From contig JADKBK010000014.1 of the NCBI GenBank assembly GCA_016715075.1, positions 124,001 through 188,000 on the forward strand: a stretch of 64,000 nt of DNA, in the 5' to 3' direction. Below the pieces are notes generated by a model. That model had not been told where the DNA came from. It saw only the letters and a program-made list of their open reading frames with translations, and did not search any database. A program made the position numbers and the translations under genes. This stretch comes from Bacteroidales bacterium. Its GTDB lineage: Bacteria; Bacteroidota; Bacteroidia; Bacteroidales; VadinHA17. Below, piece after piece: positions 8,623 through 18,323 of the stretch (within the stretch, counting starts at the first letter, position 1; every line of letters begins with the position of its first letter).

Positions 8623-10042
8623 ATGATGGAAGAGGACAAGTATGGATCTTCCTATGAGGAAGAGGTGAAGAATGCGGTGCAGAAGTTTGAAAAAGATGCG
8701 AAAAAATAATGAAAGTTATTTCTTTGATGTTATTGAATTTGAGACCATTATAGATTATTACATAGAAAGCAACAATTCCGCAAAGGCTTTCGAAGCAGCA
8801 ACTCTGGCAACAGAGCAGCATCCCAATTCAGTCTCAATACAGCTGAGAAAAGCAAGGGTTTTACTCGATAAGGGTAGGGCAGTGGAAGCTTTAAGGCTGC
8901 TCAGAAAACTTGAAAATATTGAGCCAGGAAACCATGAGCTTTATATTGCAAAGGGTACTGCTTATGGAATGCTTGGAGATATTCAGGGTGCCAAGAAAAT
9001 GTTTGACTACTCACTGACCCTTGACTCAGAGGATGTGGAGAACATACTTTTTGCTATAACTTCGGTACTGCAGAACCTGAACTATTATGAGCATCTAATA
9101 CCGTATATGGAAAGGCTGGTGCAGATGGAGCCGGAATTCAAGGCCCACCTTTATGATCTTGCCTATGCCTATGAAAAGACAGAGGATTTTGACAACAGTA
9201 TAATCTTTTATCTGAAATATCTTGAGGAGGAGCCTTTCTCCGACAGCGCCTGGTATAATCTGGGTATCATTTATAACAAGCTCGAGATGTATGAAAAGGC
9301 TATGGAGGCTTACGACTACGCTCTGGCAATTAATTCCCAGAATACTTTTGCCCTTTTCAACAAAGGAAATATCCTTAATAACATTGAAAGGTTTGCAGAT
9401 GCCATTCCGGTCTATCATGAATACCTTGAAAACGAACCGGATAGTTTTGAAGCAATGACATATCTTGCAGAGTGTTACGAGAAGCTTAATGAGATTACCA
9501 TGGCAAGAAAATATTATCAGGAAGCAATTGAACTGGCTCCTGATTTTGCCGACCCGTGGTTTGGACTGGGAGTTCTTGCACTCAATACAGGAAACACTGA
9601 CGATAGCCTGATCTTCTTTAGAAAAGCTGTACGGCTTGATGATGAAAATCCTGAAATCTGGTATCTCCTCGGAAAAGCTCACTATTCGAAAGGGGAGAAA
9701 AAGGCTGCAATGAGATGTTTCAGGGAAGCTCTCAAGCTTGATGCCTATTACGATGAAGTCTGGATTGACCTGGGCAAGATAATTATTCAGGACGGACTGG
9801 TAGCAAAAGCAGTTCCTTACCTCATGCATGCATATAAGATAACCGGTGACATACCCGGTATCAATTATCTTCTTTCATCATTCTACCTTCATACCGGGGC
9901 ATCCGATAAAGCATTCCGCCATCTTTCACTGGCAATTAACCTCGATAAGGATTTGTACAAAGAGTTCGATGCCATTTTTCCCAATAAGTTATTAACCCGG
10001 AAGATAAAAAGACTTCTTGACGAAAACGGCCTTCTGGAGTAA
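8623..10042 (+). CDS. Tetratricopeptide repeat protein, one-base frameshift near the N-terminus
   Basis: A scaffold-type protein of about 471 residues built almost entirely of TPR helices (repeats such as AWYNLGIIYNKLEMYEKAMEAY and PWFGLGVLALNTGNTDDSLIFF). The true start is ATG at 8623 or 8626 (MEEDKYGSSYEEEVKNAVQ, an acidic leader typical of this Bacteroidota family). That frame stops after 28 codons, while the main ORF opens at 8672 in another frame. Removing one A from the A5 tract at 8690-8694 joins them as QKFEK-MRKNNESYFFDV, the expected sequence. A second copy of a start at 8672 is therefore an artefact. comA and aroE follow closely. Function unknown. Confidence 0.85.
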
Positions 10043-10068
10043 TCTAAAACCTAATCATAAACAGGAAA

Positions 10069-10842
10069 ATGAATAATGTTCTTCCTTTTTTACCCGAGAG
10101 ACCTGCTAAACCAAGACACTCCGGCCTTACAATGGTAATGGATAAAGGCTTAAGTATCAGGGAAGCTGAAGATTTTATGTCTGTAGGAAGCGAGTATACA
10201 GATTTTGTAAAACTTGGTTTTGGAACATCCCTGATAACTCCCGGATTCGACACTAAAATACAGTTGTATAAAAAGGCAGGAGTTACTCCATATTTCGGGG
10301 GAACACTTTTTGAGGCTTTCATTATCCGGGACATGTTCAGTGAGTATATTGACTTTCTGAAAAAATATGACGTTGAGCTAGTGGAGGTTTCAGACGGATC
10401 ATTCGATATTGAACGAAATAAAAAGCTGGAGTATATCTCAATACTGGCCAAAGAATTTACTGTTATTTCAGAAGTAGGCTCAAAAAAAGCAAACGTCGTC
10501 TACACCCCCGATGAGTGGGTTTCAATGATGAAGGATGAACTCAATGCCGGTTCAATTAAAGTAATAGCGGAGGCAAGGGAATCAGGAACTACAGGTATCT
10601 ACAATGAGGATGGATCGATTAATAATAAAATTATTAGTGCAATATCCGAACATGTAAAGCTTGAGAATGTCCTCTGGGAAGCTCCGTTAAAATCGCAGCA
10701 GGCATGGTTCATTAAGCATTTTGGCGCCAATGTTAATCTTGGGAATATAGCTCCTTCTGAGATCATTCCACTTGAGTCGCTGCGCCTCGGACTGAGGGGT
10801 GATACATTCTTTCAGTTCCTTCCCGAAAAGCTGAAACCTTAG
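10069..10842 (+). CDS. comA: Phosphosulfolactate synthase (ComA family)
   Basis: A 257-residue TIM-barrel enzyme matching the ComA family, which adds sulfite to phosphoenolpyruvate to give phosphosulfolactate in coenzyme M synthesis. Family features are the N-terminal PRHSGLTMVMDKGLS, the GGTLFEAF turn near residue 83, VEVSDGSFDI near 107, SEVGSKK near 131, EARESGTTGIY near 169 and EAPLKSQQAWFIKHFG near 203. Bacteroidota do not make coenzyme M by the known route, so the product may feed sulfonate or sulfonolipid metabolism; this is inference, and no comB or comC homologue is in view. It lies 26 bases after the TPR gene and 46 before aroE. Confidence 0.87.
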   Translation: MNNVLPFLPERPAKPRHSGLTMVMDKGLSIREAEDFMSVGSEYTDFVKLGFGTSLITPGFDTKIQLYKKAGVTPYFGGTLFEAFIIRDMFSEYIDFLKKYDVELVEVSDGSFDIERNKKLEYISILAKEFTVISEVGSKKANVVYTPDEWVSMMKDELNAGSIKVIAEARESGTTGIYNEDGSINNKIISAISEHVKLENVLWEAPLKSQQAWFIKHFGANVNLGNIAPSEIIPLESLRLGLRGDTFFQFLPEKLKP

Positions 10843-10888
10843 AAATCAAAAGCTGTTTTTATCCCTGTTAAATAAATAATCCCTGACT

Positions 10889-11641
10889 ATGAGAAAATAT
10901 GGCCTAATCGGATATCCTCTCGGGCATTCTTTCTCACAGACATATTTTACGGGGAAATTTCTTAAAGAGAATATCATCGGCTGCAGTTATGATAATTTTC
11001 CTTTATCCGATATCTCACTGCTGCCTGAATTGATTTCAGGAGAACCTGATCTTATCGGGCTGAATGTTACAATACCTTATAAATCGGATGTTTTCAGGTT
11101 CATCGATGTACTTGATGGGGAAGCACGTGAGATCGGTGCAGTAAATGTGCTGAAGATAAAAAGGTCAGACGGAGGTTTTAAGTTGTTTGGTTTCAACAGC
11201 GATGTGACAGGTATAACCGATTCATTATTGCCGGTTTTGCATGGAAACCTTAAGAATGCTATTGTCCTTGGTACCGGAGGGAGCTCCAGGGCTGTATGTC
11301 ATGTTCTCAGGAAATTCGGATTGAATATATGGCAGGTCTCAAGAAATAAGAGACCAGGACTTCTTGACTATTCTGATCTTGATCTGGCGCTTCTGGCGGA
11401 TGCCGGCCTGATCGTAAATACAACACCTCTCGGAATGTTTCCGAATACTGAGACACGACCGGAAATAAATTACAGCCTGCTCAATGAAAATCATATACTC
11501 TTTGATCTGGTCTATAATCCGGAAATAACCTTCTTCCTCAGGTCAGGCATTGAAAGAGGATGTTCTGTAATTGGTGGTTTGAAAATGCTGCATTCTCAGG
11601 CTGAACGGGCCTGGCAGATCTGGAATGATGAAAATCTCTGA
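10889..11641 (+). CDS. aroE: Shikimate dehydrogenase
   Basis: Reduces 3-dehydroshikimate to shikimate with NADPH in the aromatic amino acid pathway. The 250 residues fit short Bacteroidota AroE. Visible: GYPLGHSFSQTYF near 8 (substrate site), NVTIPYK near 59 with the catalytic Lys, the dinucleotide loop VLGTGGSSRAV near 125, NTTPLGMFPN near 175 and the closing GGLKMLHSQAERAWQIW. It is the last gene of the TPR-comA-aroE cluster and converges with the small gene at the end of the nuo operon, 14 bases away. Confidence 0.95.
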   Translation: MRKYGLIGYPLGHSFSQTYFTGKFLKENIIGCSYDNFPLSDISLLPELISGEPDLIGLNVTIPYKSDVFRFIDVLDGEAREIGAVNVLKIKRSDGGFKLFGFNSDVTGITDSLLPVLHGNLKNAIVLGTGGSSRAVCHVLRKFGLNIWQVSRNKRPGLLDYSDLDLALLADAGLIVNTTPLGMFPNTETRPEINYSLLNENHILFDLVYNPEITFFLRSGIERGCSVIGGLKMLHSQAERAWQIWNDENL

Positions 11642-11655
11642 ATTGACTTGCAGAA

Positions 11656-12009
11656 TTAGCCGTCAATTGTTCTCCTGGCTCCTTTTCTTATTACCCAGTA
11701 TCTCGGATCGCATTCATTGCATTCCTGCTTCCAGTATCCCGGAGTAACTGCCGCACCCTCCCTTGTCCTGAGCTGTCTTTCATAAATAGCAAATACAGGA
11801 TTGAATGTGAGATCGGTAACACCAACTGTATATTTTGGTTCAACACCGGCCGTTTCAGATGCTTCCTCTATCTCCTTTACCTCCATGTTATTGAATTCCA
11901 GAAGATCTCTCAGGAAGGCAGCGCGTTCTAGAGAAATACCCGATTCAATAATTGTGCACCGGATTCCATCTATTTCGCTTACTGTATGTTTTGCATTAGT
12001 GATAGCCAT
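11656..12009 (-). CDS. Conserved hypothetical protein at the end of the nuo operon
   Basis: A 117-residue soluble protein starting at ATG 12009 (MAITNAKHTV); the longer frame would need TTG at 12030 and would overlap nuoN. No family recognised. Visible features: an acidic central region, a hydrophobic middle (VGVTDLTFNPVFAIYERQL) and a C-terminal pair of cysteines in WKQECNECDPRYWVIRKG. It lies 10 bases after the nuoN stop on the same strand, so it is presumably cotranscribed with complex I genes. Tail position and Cys content are compatible with an accessory or assembly role, but that is only inference. Confidence 0.65.
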   Translation of the reverse strand: MAITNAKHTVSEIDGIRCTIIESGISLERAAFLRDLLEFNNMEVKEIEEASETAGVEPKYTVGVTDLTFNPVFAIYERQLRTREGAAVTPGYWKQECNECDPRYWVIRKGARRTIDG

Positions 12010-12019
12010 TGCCTTTATA

Positions 12020-13441
12020 TTAGATACCAAAACTTAAATTTCTTATTGCTTCGAAAATGACACTTGCAAACCCCGCAACAACAAGTCCGGCAACACAGAT
12101 GCCAAGCGCCAGGCTGGTTGGAAAATCGCTTTTGAATTTTTCAATGGGAGATTCCGATTTGTTTATGAACATGGCTTTCACAACAAGGAGATAATAAAAC
12201 AGTGATATGATAGTATTGAGAACAGCTATAAGCACAAGCAGGTAGAAGCCTTGTTGGGCAGCAGCTGTGAAGAGGAAGAACTTTCCGAAGAACCCTGCTA
12301 CCGGAGGAATCCCGGCAAGTGAAAAAAGAGCAAGTGTCATTATAAGACTGAGCTTCGGATTCGTATGATAAAGTCCGTTATAGTCGTCCATATTCTCTTT
12401 ACCTGTCTGATTTGAAATGGCGATCACTACACCGAAGGCAGCAAGATTGGAAAAAATATACACAAGGATATAATAGATGACTGAGGCCATTCCCAGCTCG
12501 TTTCCGCCAATTAAACCAAGAAGTATATAACCAGCCTGTGAAATCGAGGAGAATGCCAGAAAACGCTTTAAATTCTGCTGACGGATGGCAAAAAGGTTAC
12601 CTATTGTCATTGTAAGGACAGAAACAACGTAAATAGTATGCTGCCATGTTTTAATTATAGCCGGAAATACTGTAAAAAGCATGATTATGAAAATAAACAA
12701 TGCAGCTCCCTTGGAGATTACTGACAGGTATGATGTTATGTTTACAGGGGCACCTTCATATACGTCGGCTGTCCAGAGGTGGAAAGGAACAATAGAGATC
12801 TTGAAAGCCATTCCGGCGAAGAAAAAGATAAAGCCAAGAGTCTGAAGGCTGTTGTTTGTAAAGAGCCTGGCGACTTCACCAAAGTAAAGAGAGCCTGTTG
12901 TTCCATATATCATCGATAATCCGTATAGAAGAATTCCTGAGGATAGTGCAGAGGAGAGAATAAGCTTTATACCTGCTTCGGCCGATTGGTTTTTCATCCT
13001 GTCGAAAGCAGCAAGAGCAGCAATCGGAATGGTGGCAAGTTCAATTCCGATGTAAAACATAAGGAAATGTCCAGCCGAGATCATGTAGTTCATTCCCGTA
13101 GCTGTTGAAATCAGCAGAATGTAATATTCACTTACTTTTTCAGAGTTTTCAATTTTCCTTAGCCAGGTTATTGACTGAATAATAACAAGTAAAATACCGA
13201 TATTAAGAACGTTCTTCATAATAGCAGTTGTCCCGGAGGCAACATACATTCCTCCGAACAGGCTGCCTGAAGGAGATGGAAGGAATCCAGCAATGGTTAC
13301 CAGTGCAAACAGTACAGCCGTAATTGTGCTGATATATTTCCGGTTTTCATGACTTATGAAAATCTCAGCCATTAATACTATTAGAACCACTGCAATCATC
13401 AGCAGTTCCTGCCGCATTATTAAAAAATTTCCTAGGCTCAT
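12020..13441 (-). CDS. nuoN: NADH-quinone oxidoreductase subunit N
   Basis: A proton-pumping antiporter-like membrane subunit of complex I, 473 residues with about 13-14 membrane segments. Family motifs include ATIPIAALAAFD near 136, the conserved Lys in KISIVPFHLWTADVYEGAPV near 225-245 and the second-half GIPPVAGFFGKFFLF near 385. It is the last Nuo subunit in the operon, 35 bases after nuoM. Intact. Confidence 0.96.
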   Translation of the reverse strand: MSLGNFLIMRQELLMIAVVLIVLMAEIFISHENRKYISTITAVLFALVTIAGFLPSPSGSLFGGMYVASGTTAIMKNVLNIGILLVIIQSITWLRKIENSEKVSEYYILLISTATGMNYMISAGHFLMFYIGIELATIPIAALAAFDRMKNQSAEAGIKLILSSALSSGILLYGLSMIYGTTGSLYFGEVARLFTNNSLQTLGFIFFFAGMAFKISIVPFHLWTADVYEGAPVNITSYLSVISKGAALFIFIIMLFTVFPAIIKTWQHTIYVVSVLTMTIGNLFAIRQQNLKRFLAFSSISQAGYILLGLIGGNELGMASVIYYILVYIFSNLAAFGVVIAISNQTGKENMDDYNGLYHTNPKLSLIMTLALFSLAGIPPVAGFFGKFFLFTAAAQQGFYLLVLIAVLNTIISLFYYLLVVKAMFINKSESPIEKFKSDFPTSLALGICVAGLVVAGFASVIFEAIRNLSFGI

Positions 13442-13476
13442 AATATGTAATTATCCAAATAATTTATTACGACTAA

Positions 13477-14982
13477 TTAAAAGGGGCTTATTGCCAGTAT
13501 TTTTGTGACGATAGGCTGAAGGCTAACACCTATCATATTTGAAAGCCATAGTGGTGCAAGGCCTATAGCTGCCACAGCACTTATCAGAGTCACAACCGAT
13601 ATCTTCTCGTACCATTTTGCATCGGGAAGATGGTTAAAATGATCATTTGTTGTGGGTCCGAGAAGCAGTACAGCAACAACTCTCAGAATATATACGGCAG
13701 TTATTACCATCGACGAAACAGCAACTATTGTAACAACCCTGTAAAAAGGCTCAGGGTGCTGGAATGCTCCAAAAAAGACAGTCATTTCCGCTACGAAACC
13801 GCTTAACCCCGGAAGTCCGAGGGAAGCAAGACCTGCAATCACATAGCAGACAGAGAGGAAAGGAATGACTTTCATGAGGCCACCCATTTCATTTATCAGC
13901 CTTGTATGAGTACGACCGTAGATCATTCCAATAAGTGCAAAGAAGAGGGCTGTCATAAGGCCGTGTGATATCATCTGGATTACAGCTCCGTTCATTGCTG
14001 TTTTGTTCATCATCAGGATCGCAAAAAGAACTAAGCCGCAGTGACTTACCGATGAATAAGCGTTGATGTATTTAAGATCTTTCTGGACTATTGCTCCGAA
14101 AGCTCCATAGACTACACTTGTTGCTGTAAGAATGATAAATATCCAAGAGAGCTCATGTGCAGCCTGAGGCATCAGGAATATGGCAACCCTGAAAGCGCCA
14201 TATCCTCCGAGTTTCATCAGAACACCAGCATGAAGCATCGAAACTGCGGTAGGAGCAGAGGCATGACCATCAGGTGACCATGTATGGAAAGGGAACAATG
14301 CCCCCAGCACTCCGAATCCTACAAATGTGAGAGGGAAGAAGAGTCTCTGGGCCGACATCGGTATAGTGATTTTAGAAATCTCGAGAATATTGAATGTCAG
14401 CGGGCCTCCGTCGGGAGACGAATTAAAATATATGCCAAGTAAGCCTACCAGGAGTAGTGCTGAACCTCCCATAAGCATAAGGGTCAGTTTCATTGCTGAA
14501 TACTCCTTTGGACCGGTACCCCAGATTCCTATAAGGAGATACATAGGTATTACAGCCAGTTCGTAAAAGAGGAACATGGTGAATAGGTCGATCGATATGA
14601 AAAAGCCAAATACCCCGGTTGCAAGCAGAATCAGGGATACAAAAAATTCCCTTCTGAGAAATTCAACTTCCCATGAGGCAAAAATTCCTGCAATAACTAC
14701 AATTGATGTCAGGCCTATCATTGCAACTGAAATCCCGTCAACTCCAACGGCATAATGGATATTAAGACTCTTATACCAGAGGTAATCCTTCACAAACAGC
14801 ATCTCCTCAGTATTCCCTGCGTGACGGGCAGAGAGGTACATGAATATTAATATTGCGGCAAGTATTAACTGTATACCCATCCCGACAGCTGATACAAGAC
14901 GGACATGTTTCATATCCTGCAAAAAGAGAATGGCAGTTATTGTAAGTACCGGGATAACAACGAACAGGGTTAAAATATCCAT
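13477..14982 (-). CDS. nuoM: NADH-quinone oxidoreductase subunit M
   Basis: A proton-translocating membrane subunit of complex I, 501 residues with about 14 membrane segments. Visible motifs: FFISIDLFTMFLFYELAVIPMYLLIGIWG near 128-157 with the essential Glu, LFPFHTWSPDGHASAPTAVSMLHAGVLMKLGGYG near 230-262, and SLGLPGLSGFVAEM near 392. Intact, between nuoL and nuoN. Confidence 0.96.
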   Translation of the reverse strand: MDILTLFVVIPVLTITAILFLQDMKHVRLVSAVGMGIQLILAAILIFMYLSARHAGNTEEMLFVKDYLWYKSLNIHYAVGVDGISVAMIGLTSIVVIAGIFASWEVEFLRREFFVSLILLATGVFGFFISIDLFTMFLFYELAVIPMYLLIGIWGTGPKEYSAMKLTLMLMGGSALLLVGLLGIYFNSSPDGGPLTFNILEISKITIPMSAQRLFFPLTFVGFGVLGALFPFHTWSPDGHASAPTAVSMLHAGVLMKLGGYGAFRVAIFLMPQAAHELSWIFIILTATSVVYGAFGAIVQKDLKYINAYSSVSHCGLVLFAILMMNKTAMNGAVIQMISHGLMTALFFALIGMIYGRTHTRLINEMGGLMKVIPFLSVCYVIAGLASLGLPGLSGFVAEMTVFFGAFQHPEPFYRVVTIVAVSSMVITAVYILRVVAVLLLGPTTNDHFNHLPDAKWYEKISVVTLISAVAAIGLAPLWLSNMIGVSLQPIVTKILAISPF

Positions 14983-15007
14983 AATCAGAAGCTTTTTCTA
15001 AAAACTG

Positions 15008-16926
15008 TTATTTCCAAAAATAAATTAAGAGTATTGCCAGCCCTACAACACCTGTGACAAAGACAAATGCATATTTCTGTATCTGGCCTGACTGAAAATC
15101 TCTGATCCTGAATGAAACATTCTGGGTTACCGAGGCCATTAAATTCATTGTTGCATCTACAACATGCCTGTCGAACCATGCTATGGGAGCAGAGATGTAT
15201 CTGAAGATTACCTTTTTTGTAACAAACAGATAAACTTCATCCATATAAAACTTATTGTATGCCCATTTGTAGCCGTGTTTGAAGAGTACTGCAGCCTTGT
15301 TGGGAAGCTCGTTTGCATTATAGTACATTAAGTATGCAATTCCGATTCCAACAATGCCTATCAGAACAGATGGAATTGCAACAATCAGTTCAAGTTCTGT
15401 TTCAAATGGTTTTCCGTCTGATGTAATGAGTTCGTTAAACGGAAGGAAGCCTGCGAACACTGATCCTGCTGCCAGGATTATCAGAGGATAGTCATTGAAG
15501 GAGGAGATTCGTGAGGCGTATGATGGTACTGTGTCTCCTTCCCCCAGAAAATACTGAAATATAGCCTGAACATATAGAACGCTGTTAGTCCTGCAACTGC
15601 ATATTCTACAGCGAAAAGAATTTTATTGTGATGAAATGCGGCTGCAAGTATCTCGTCCTTACTGAAGAAACCCGATAAGGGAGGAATACCTGCAATGGTA
15701 AGGCATGCAATCAGAAAAGTAGCGTGGGTGATCGGCAGATACTTTCTGAGTCCGCCCATATCAGTCATATCGTTGCTGTGAACGGCATGTATTATTGCCC
15801 CTGCGGCAAGGAAGAGTAATGCTTTGAAGAAGGCATGTGTGAAGAGGTGGAACATTGATGCCATAAAACCTAAGCCATCATGTCCGCCATATCCCGAAAC
15901 ACCGAGAGCAAGCATCATATATCCGATCTGCGACATTGTAGAATAGGCAAGAACCCTCTTAATATCGGTCTGTGTACAGGCGATAACTGCCGCAAAAAGC
16001 GATGAGAAGGCCCCTACATAAGCCACTACCTGAAGTGCTGCAGGTGCAGTAATTGCATATATGGGAAACATCCTTGCCACAAGGTACACACCGGCGACAA
16101 CCATCGTGGCGGCATGGATAAGAGCTGAAACCGGGGTCGGACCCTCCATGGCATCAGGAAGCCATATATGGAAGGGAAACATTGCTGATTTTCCCACACC
16201 ACCCATATAAACAAAGATCATCGACCATGTCATAACGGACAGTCCCATAAAGGCAATACCTCCGCCCTGCGTCATTGCTGCACCATTCGGATCGGTAAGC
16301 GTTATAAAATCAAATGTTTTAGTGTTGAAAGAGAGAATAAGAATGCCGATTAAAAAGCCAAAATCGGCAAAGCGGGTGACAATAAATGCTTTTTTCGAAG
16401 CTCTTACTGCAGATGGTTTGGTATAATAGAAACCAATAAGGAGGAATGATGAGACACCGACAAGTTCCCAGAAGATATACATCTGGAATATGTTTGTTGC
16501 TACAACGAGCCCCAGCATTGAGAAACTGAAAAGTGAAAGGAATGCAAAGAACCTCTCAAATCCTTTCTCTCCCTTCATATAACCAAGACTGTAAATATGA
16601 ACCATCAGTGATACTGTGGTGATCACAACAAGCATCATTACGGAGATCGGATCAAGCAGTACGCCGAGGTCGATATGAAGCTTTTCTGACAGGTTTAACC
16701 ATACAGTATTGAAAGCTATTATTTTCTGATACCCGGCTTCAGCTTTTTCACCACTGAAAAAGTATTGATAGGCTGTAAAATCCGACAGTATGGTAATTAC
16801 TGCCAGTCCTGCTGTCCCCAAAAGTCCTGAAAGCCTAGCCTTGAGTTTATTTCCAGCCAGCCCCAGCAGAAGAAACATCAGGAAGGGTAGGAGGGGAATC
16901 AAAATTGTATAACCGAAATTTGTCAT
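15008..16926 (-). CDS. nuoL: NADH-quinone oxidoreductase subunit L, split by a one-base frameshift
   Basis: The largest antiporter-like membrane subunit of complex I, with the long lateral helix at its C-terminus. As given, the reading frame from 16926 stops at 15481 after 481 residues, and the remaining 150 residues continue in another frame to 15008. Adding one G on the plus strand in the AGAGG stretch at 15484-15488 restores MTIPLIILAAGSVFAGFLPF and a 639-residue protein, the normal length. Motifs are intact in both parts (FPFHIWLPDAMEGPTPVSALIHAATMV; GIPPLSGFFSKDEIL). Flanking nuo genes are intact, so the break is probably a sequence error. Confidence 0.92.
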
Positions 16927-16954
16927 ATTTAACTTATCCTTGAGATGGTAATAA

Positions 16955-17272
16955 TCAGAATTTCATTTCATTAACGTCTTCAACATTGATGGTGGTGAAC
17001 CTCCTGTATATGTTGATTATAATAGCTATTGCCACAGCAGCTTCGCAGGCAGCAACTGCAATAACGAAAAGGCTGAAGAACATTCCTTCAAGCTTGTGGG
17101 GATAGAGGTACCTGTTGAAAGCCAGAAAGTTGATATTAACTGAGTTTAATATCAGCTCTACCGACATAAGTATAGTAATCAGGTTCCTGCGGGTAAGAAA
17201 ACCGTAGACACCTGCAAAGAACATTATTGTCGCCAGAATTAAAAAATATTGAACCGGTATACCTGTGCTCAT
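16955..17272 (-). CDS. nuoK: NADH-quinone oxidoreductase subunit K
   Basis: A small complex I membrane subunit, 105 residues with three membrane helices. Conserved Glu residues that line the proton path lie in helix 2 (MSVELILNSVNINFLAF) and helix 3 (AACEAAVAIAIIINIYR), matching the family. It begins 1 base after nuoJ. Confidence 0.96.
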   Translation of the reverse strand: MSTGIPVQYFLILATIMFFAGVYGFLTRRNLITILMSVELILNSVNINFLAFNRYLYPHKLEGMFFSLFVIAVAACEAAVAIAIIINIYRRFTTINVEDVNEMKF

Positions 17273-17273
17273 A

Positions 17274-17816
17274 TTATTCCTTGTTTAAAATTGTAGACTG
17301 TATTTTCGCCGGGCCGCCTTTTTTTGCGATCACAATAGCTCCGATCATGGCTGCCAGAAGAAGAATTGATATAACTTCGAACGGCAGTATATAACCATCA
17401 TACTCAACCGATAAAAGGCTTTTCCCAATCAGGTTCATGTCAACCTCTTTTGCCGCTTCTGTTGTGGCGGAAAAATTATAGTCAAGTAAGGTAACAATAG
17501 CCAGTATAGCACCTGCGGCAGATGCCAGAGCTGAAAAAATAACTTTTTTCAGGCCGGGTGATTCAAACTTCTGATTGATATGACTTGTCAATAAGATTGA
17601 GAATATTATCAGAACCACAATACCGCCGGCATAAAGTGTAAGCTGTATGGCTGCCAGGAACTGGTAGTTAAGCATGAAATAAAGTCCTGAAGTGGATACT
17701 AGTACAAACAGAAGAAAAGTTGCAGCCCTGAGAATCTTCCTTGAGGTAACCGTTAAAATTGAAAAAACGATTATCATCAGGGCGAAAAGAATAAACATTA
17801 TCTGATTTGCCGTCAT
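17274..17816 (-). CDS. nuoJ: NADH-quinone oxidoreductase subunit J
   Basis: A five-helix complex I membrane subunit of 180 residues. The conserved third helix is seen as AIQLTLYAGGIVVLIIFSILLT near residue 55-76, the segment that kinks during coupling in known structures. Its start shares a base with the nuoI stop, so translation is probably coupled. Confidence 0.95.
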   Translation of the reverse strand: MTANQIMFILFALMIIVFSILTVTSRKILRAATFLLFVLVSTSGLYFMLNYQFLAAIQLTLYAGGIVVLIIFSILLTSHINQKFESPGLKKVIFSALASAAGAILAIVTLLDYNFSATTEAAKEVDMNLIGKSLLSVEYDGYILPFEVISILLLAAMIGAIVIAKKGGPAKIQSTILNKE

Positions 17817-18295
17817 TACTCAACTCCTTTCATTAATTGTGACCCCGGTTTGTTTAACTGTTTTATGAGACTGGCCCTGTCAAATACAGCATGTTCAAAT
17901 TTCTGAGAAAATGCCAGTGCATTTGAAGGACATGTTTTTACGCAAAGTGCACAGAAGGTGCACATTCCAAGCCTGTAGATGTGTCTGTCGATCGCCCTCT
18001 TCTTTTTACCATCCTCAGTGACAATTGTTTTTGAGATCACTTCAATAGTACCATTCGGACAGTTGATCTCACAAATACCGCATCCGGTGCATTTATGTTC
18101 ATTGCTCTCATTGTGCGGCATTACTACTTCGCCCTTGAAGCGTTCGAACATAACAAGATCTTTCCTGTTATTCGGGTATTTCTGCGTAACTATTTCAGAT
18201 GGTCTGAAAAAGTAACCTGCAGTTACCCTCATTCCTCTGAGCAGTGACAATACCCCGTTAAAAATTTCCTTCAGATATTCTATTATACTTCTCAT
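17816..18295 (-). CDS. nuoI: NADH-quinone oxidoreductase subunit I (two 4Fe-4S clusters)
   Basis: The TYKY-type ferredoxin subunit that passes electrons to NuoB. Residue numbering from the start gives two complete cluster motifs: Cys69, 72, 75, 79 (CTGCGICEINCP) and Cys112, 115, 118, 122 (CTFCALCVKTCP). The N-terminal amphipathic helix that lies on the membrane is present. 159 residues, intact. Because nuoEFG are absent, this subunit may be near the electron entry point, perhaps taking electrons from ferredoxin; that is inference. Confidence 0.96.
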   Translation of the reverse strand: MRSIIEYLKEIFNGVLSLLRGMRVTAGYFFRPSEIVTQKYPNNRKDLVMFERFKGEVVMPHNESNEHKCTGCGICEINCPNGTIEVISKTIVTEDGKKKRAIDRHIYRLGMCTFCALCVKTCPSNALAFSQKFEHAVFDRASLIKQLNKPGSQLMKGVE

Positions 18296-18323
18296 TCAGA
18301 GATTTACATTAATATTATAACTA

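Noticed and set aside
8690..8694. Programmed frameshift in the TPR gene (also considered for hbd)
   Set aside because: The extra base would need +1 slippage at a site lacking a rare codon or stimulator, and several unrelated genes show the same kind of one-base fault, so error is simpler.
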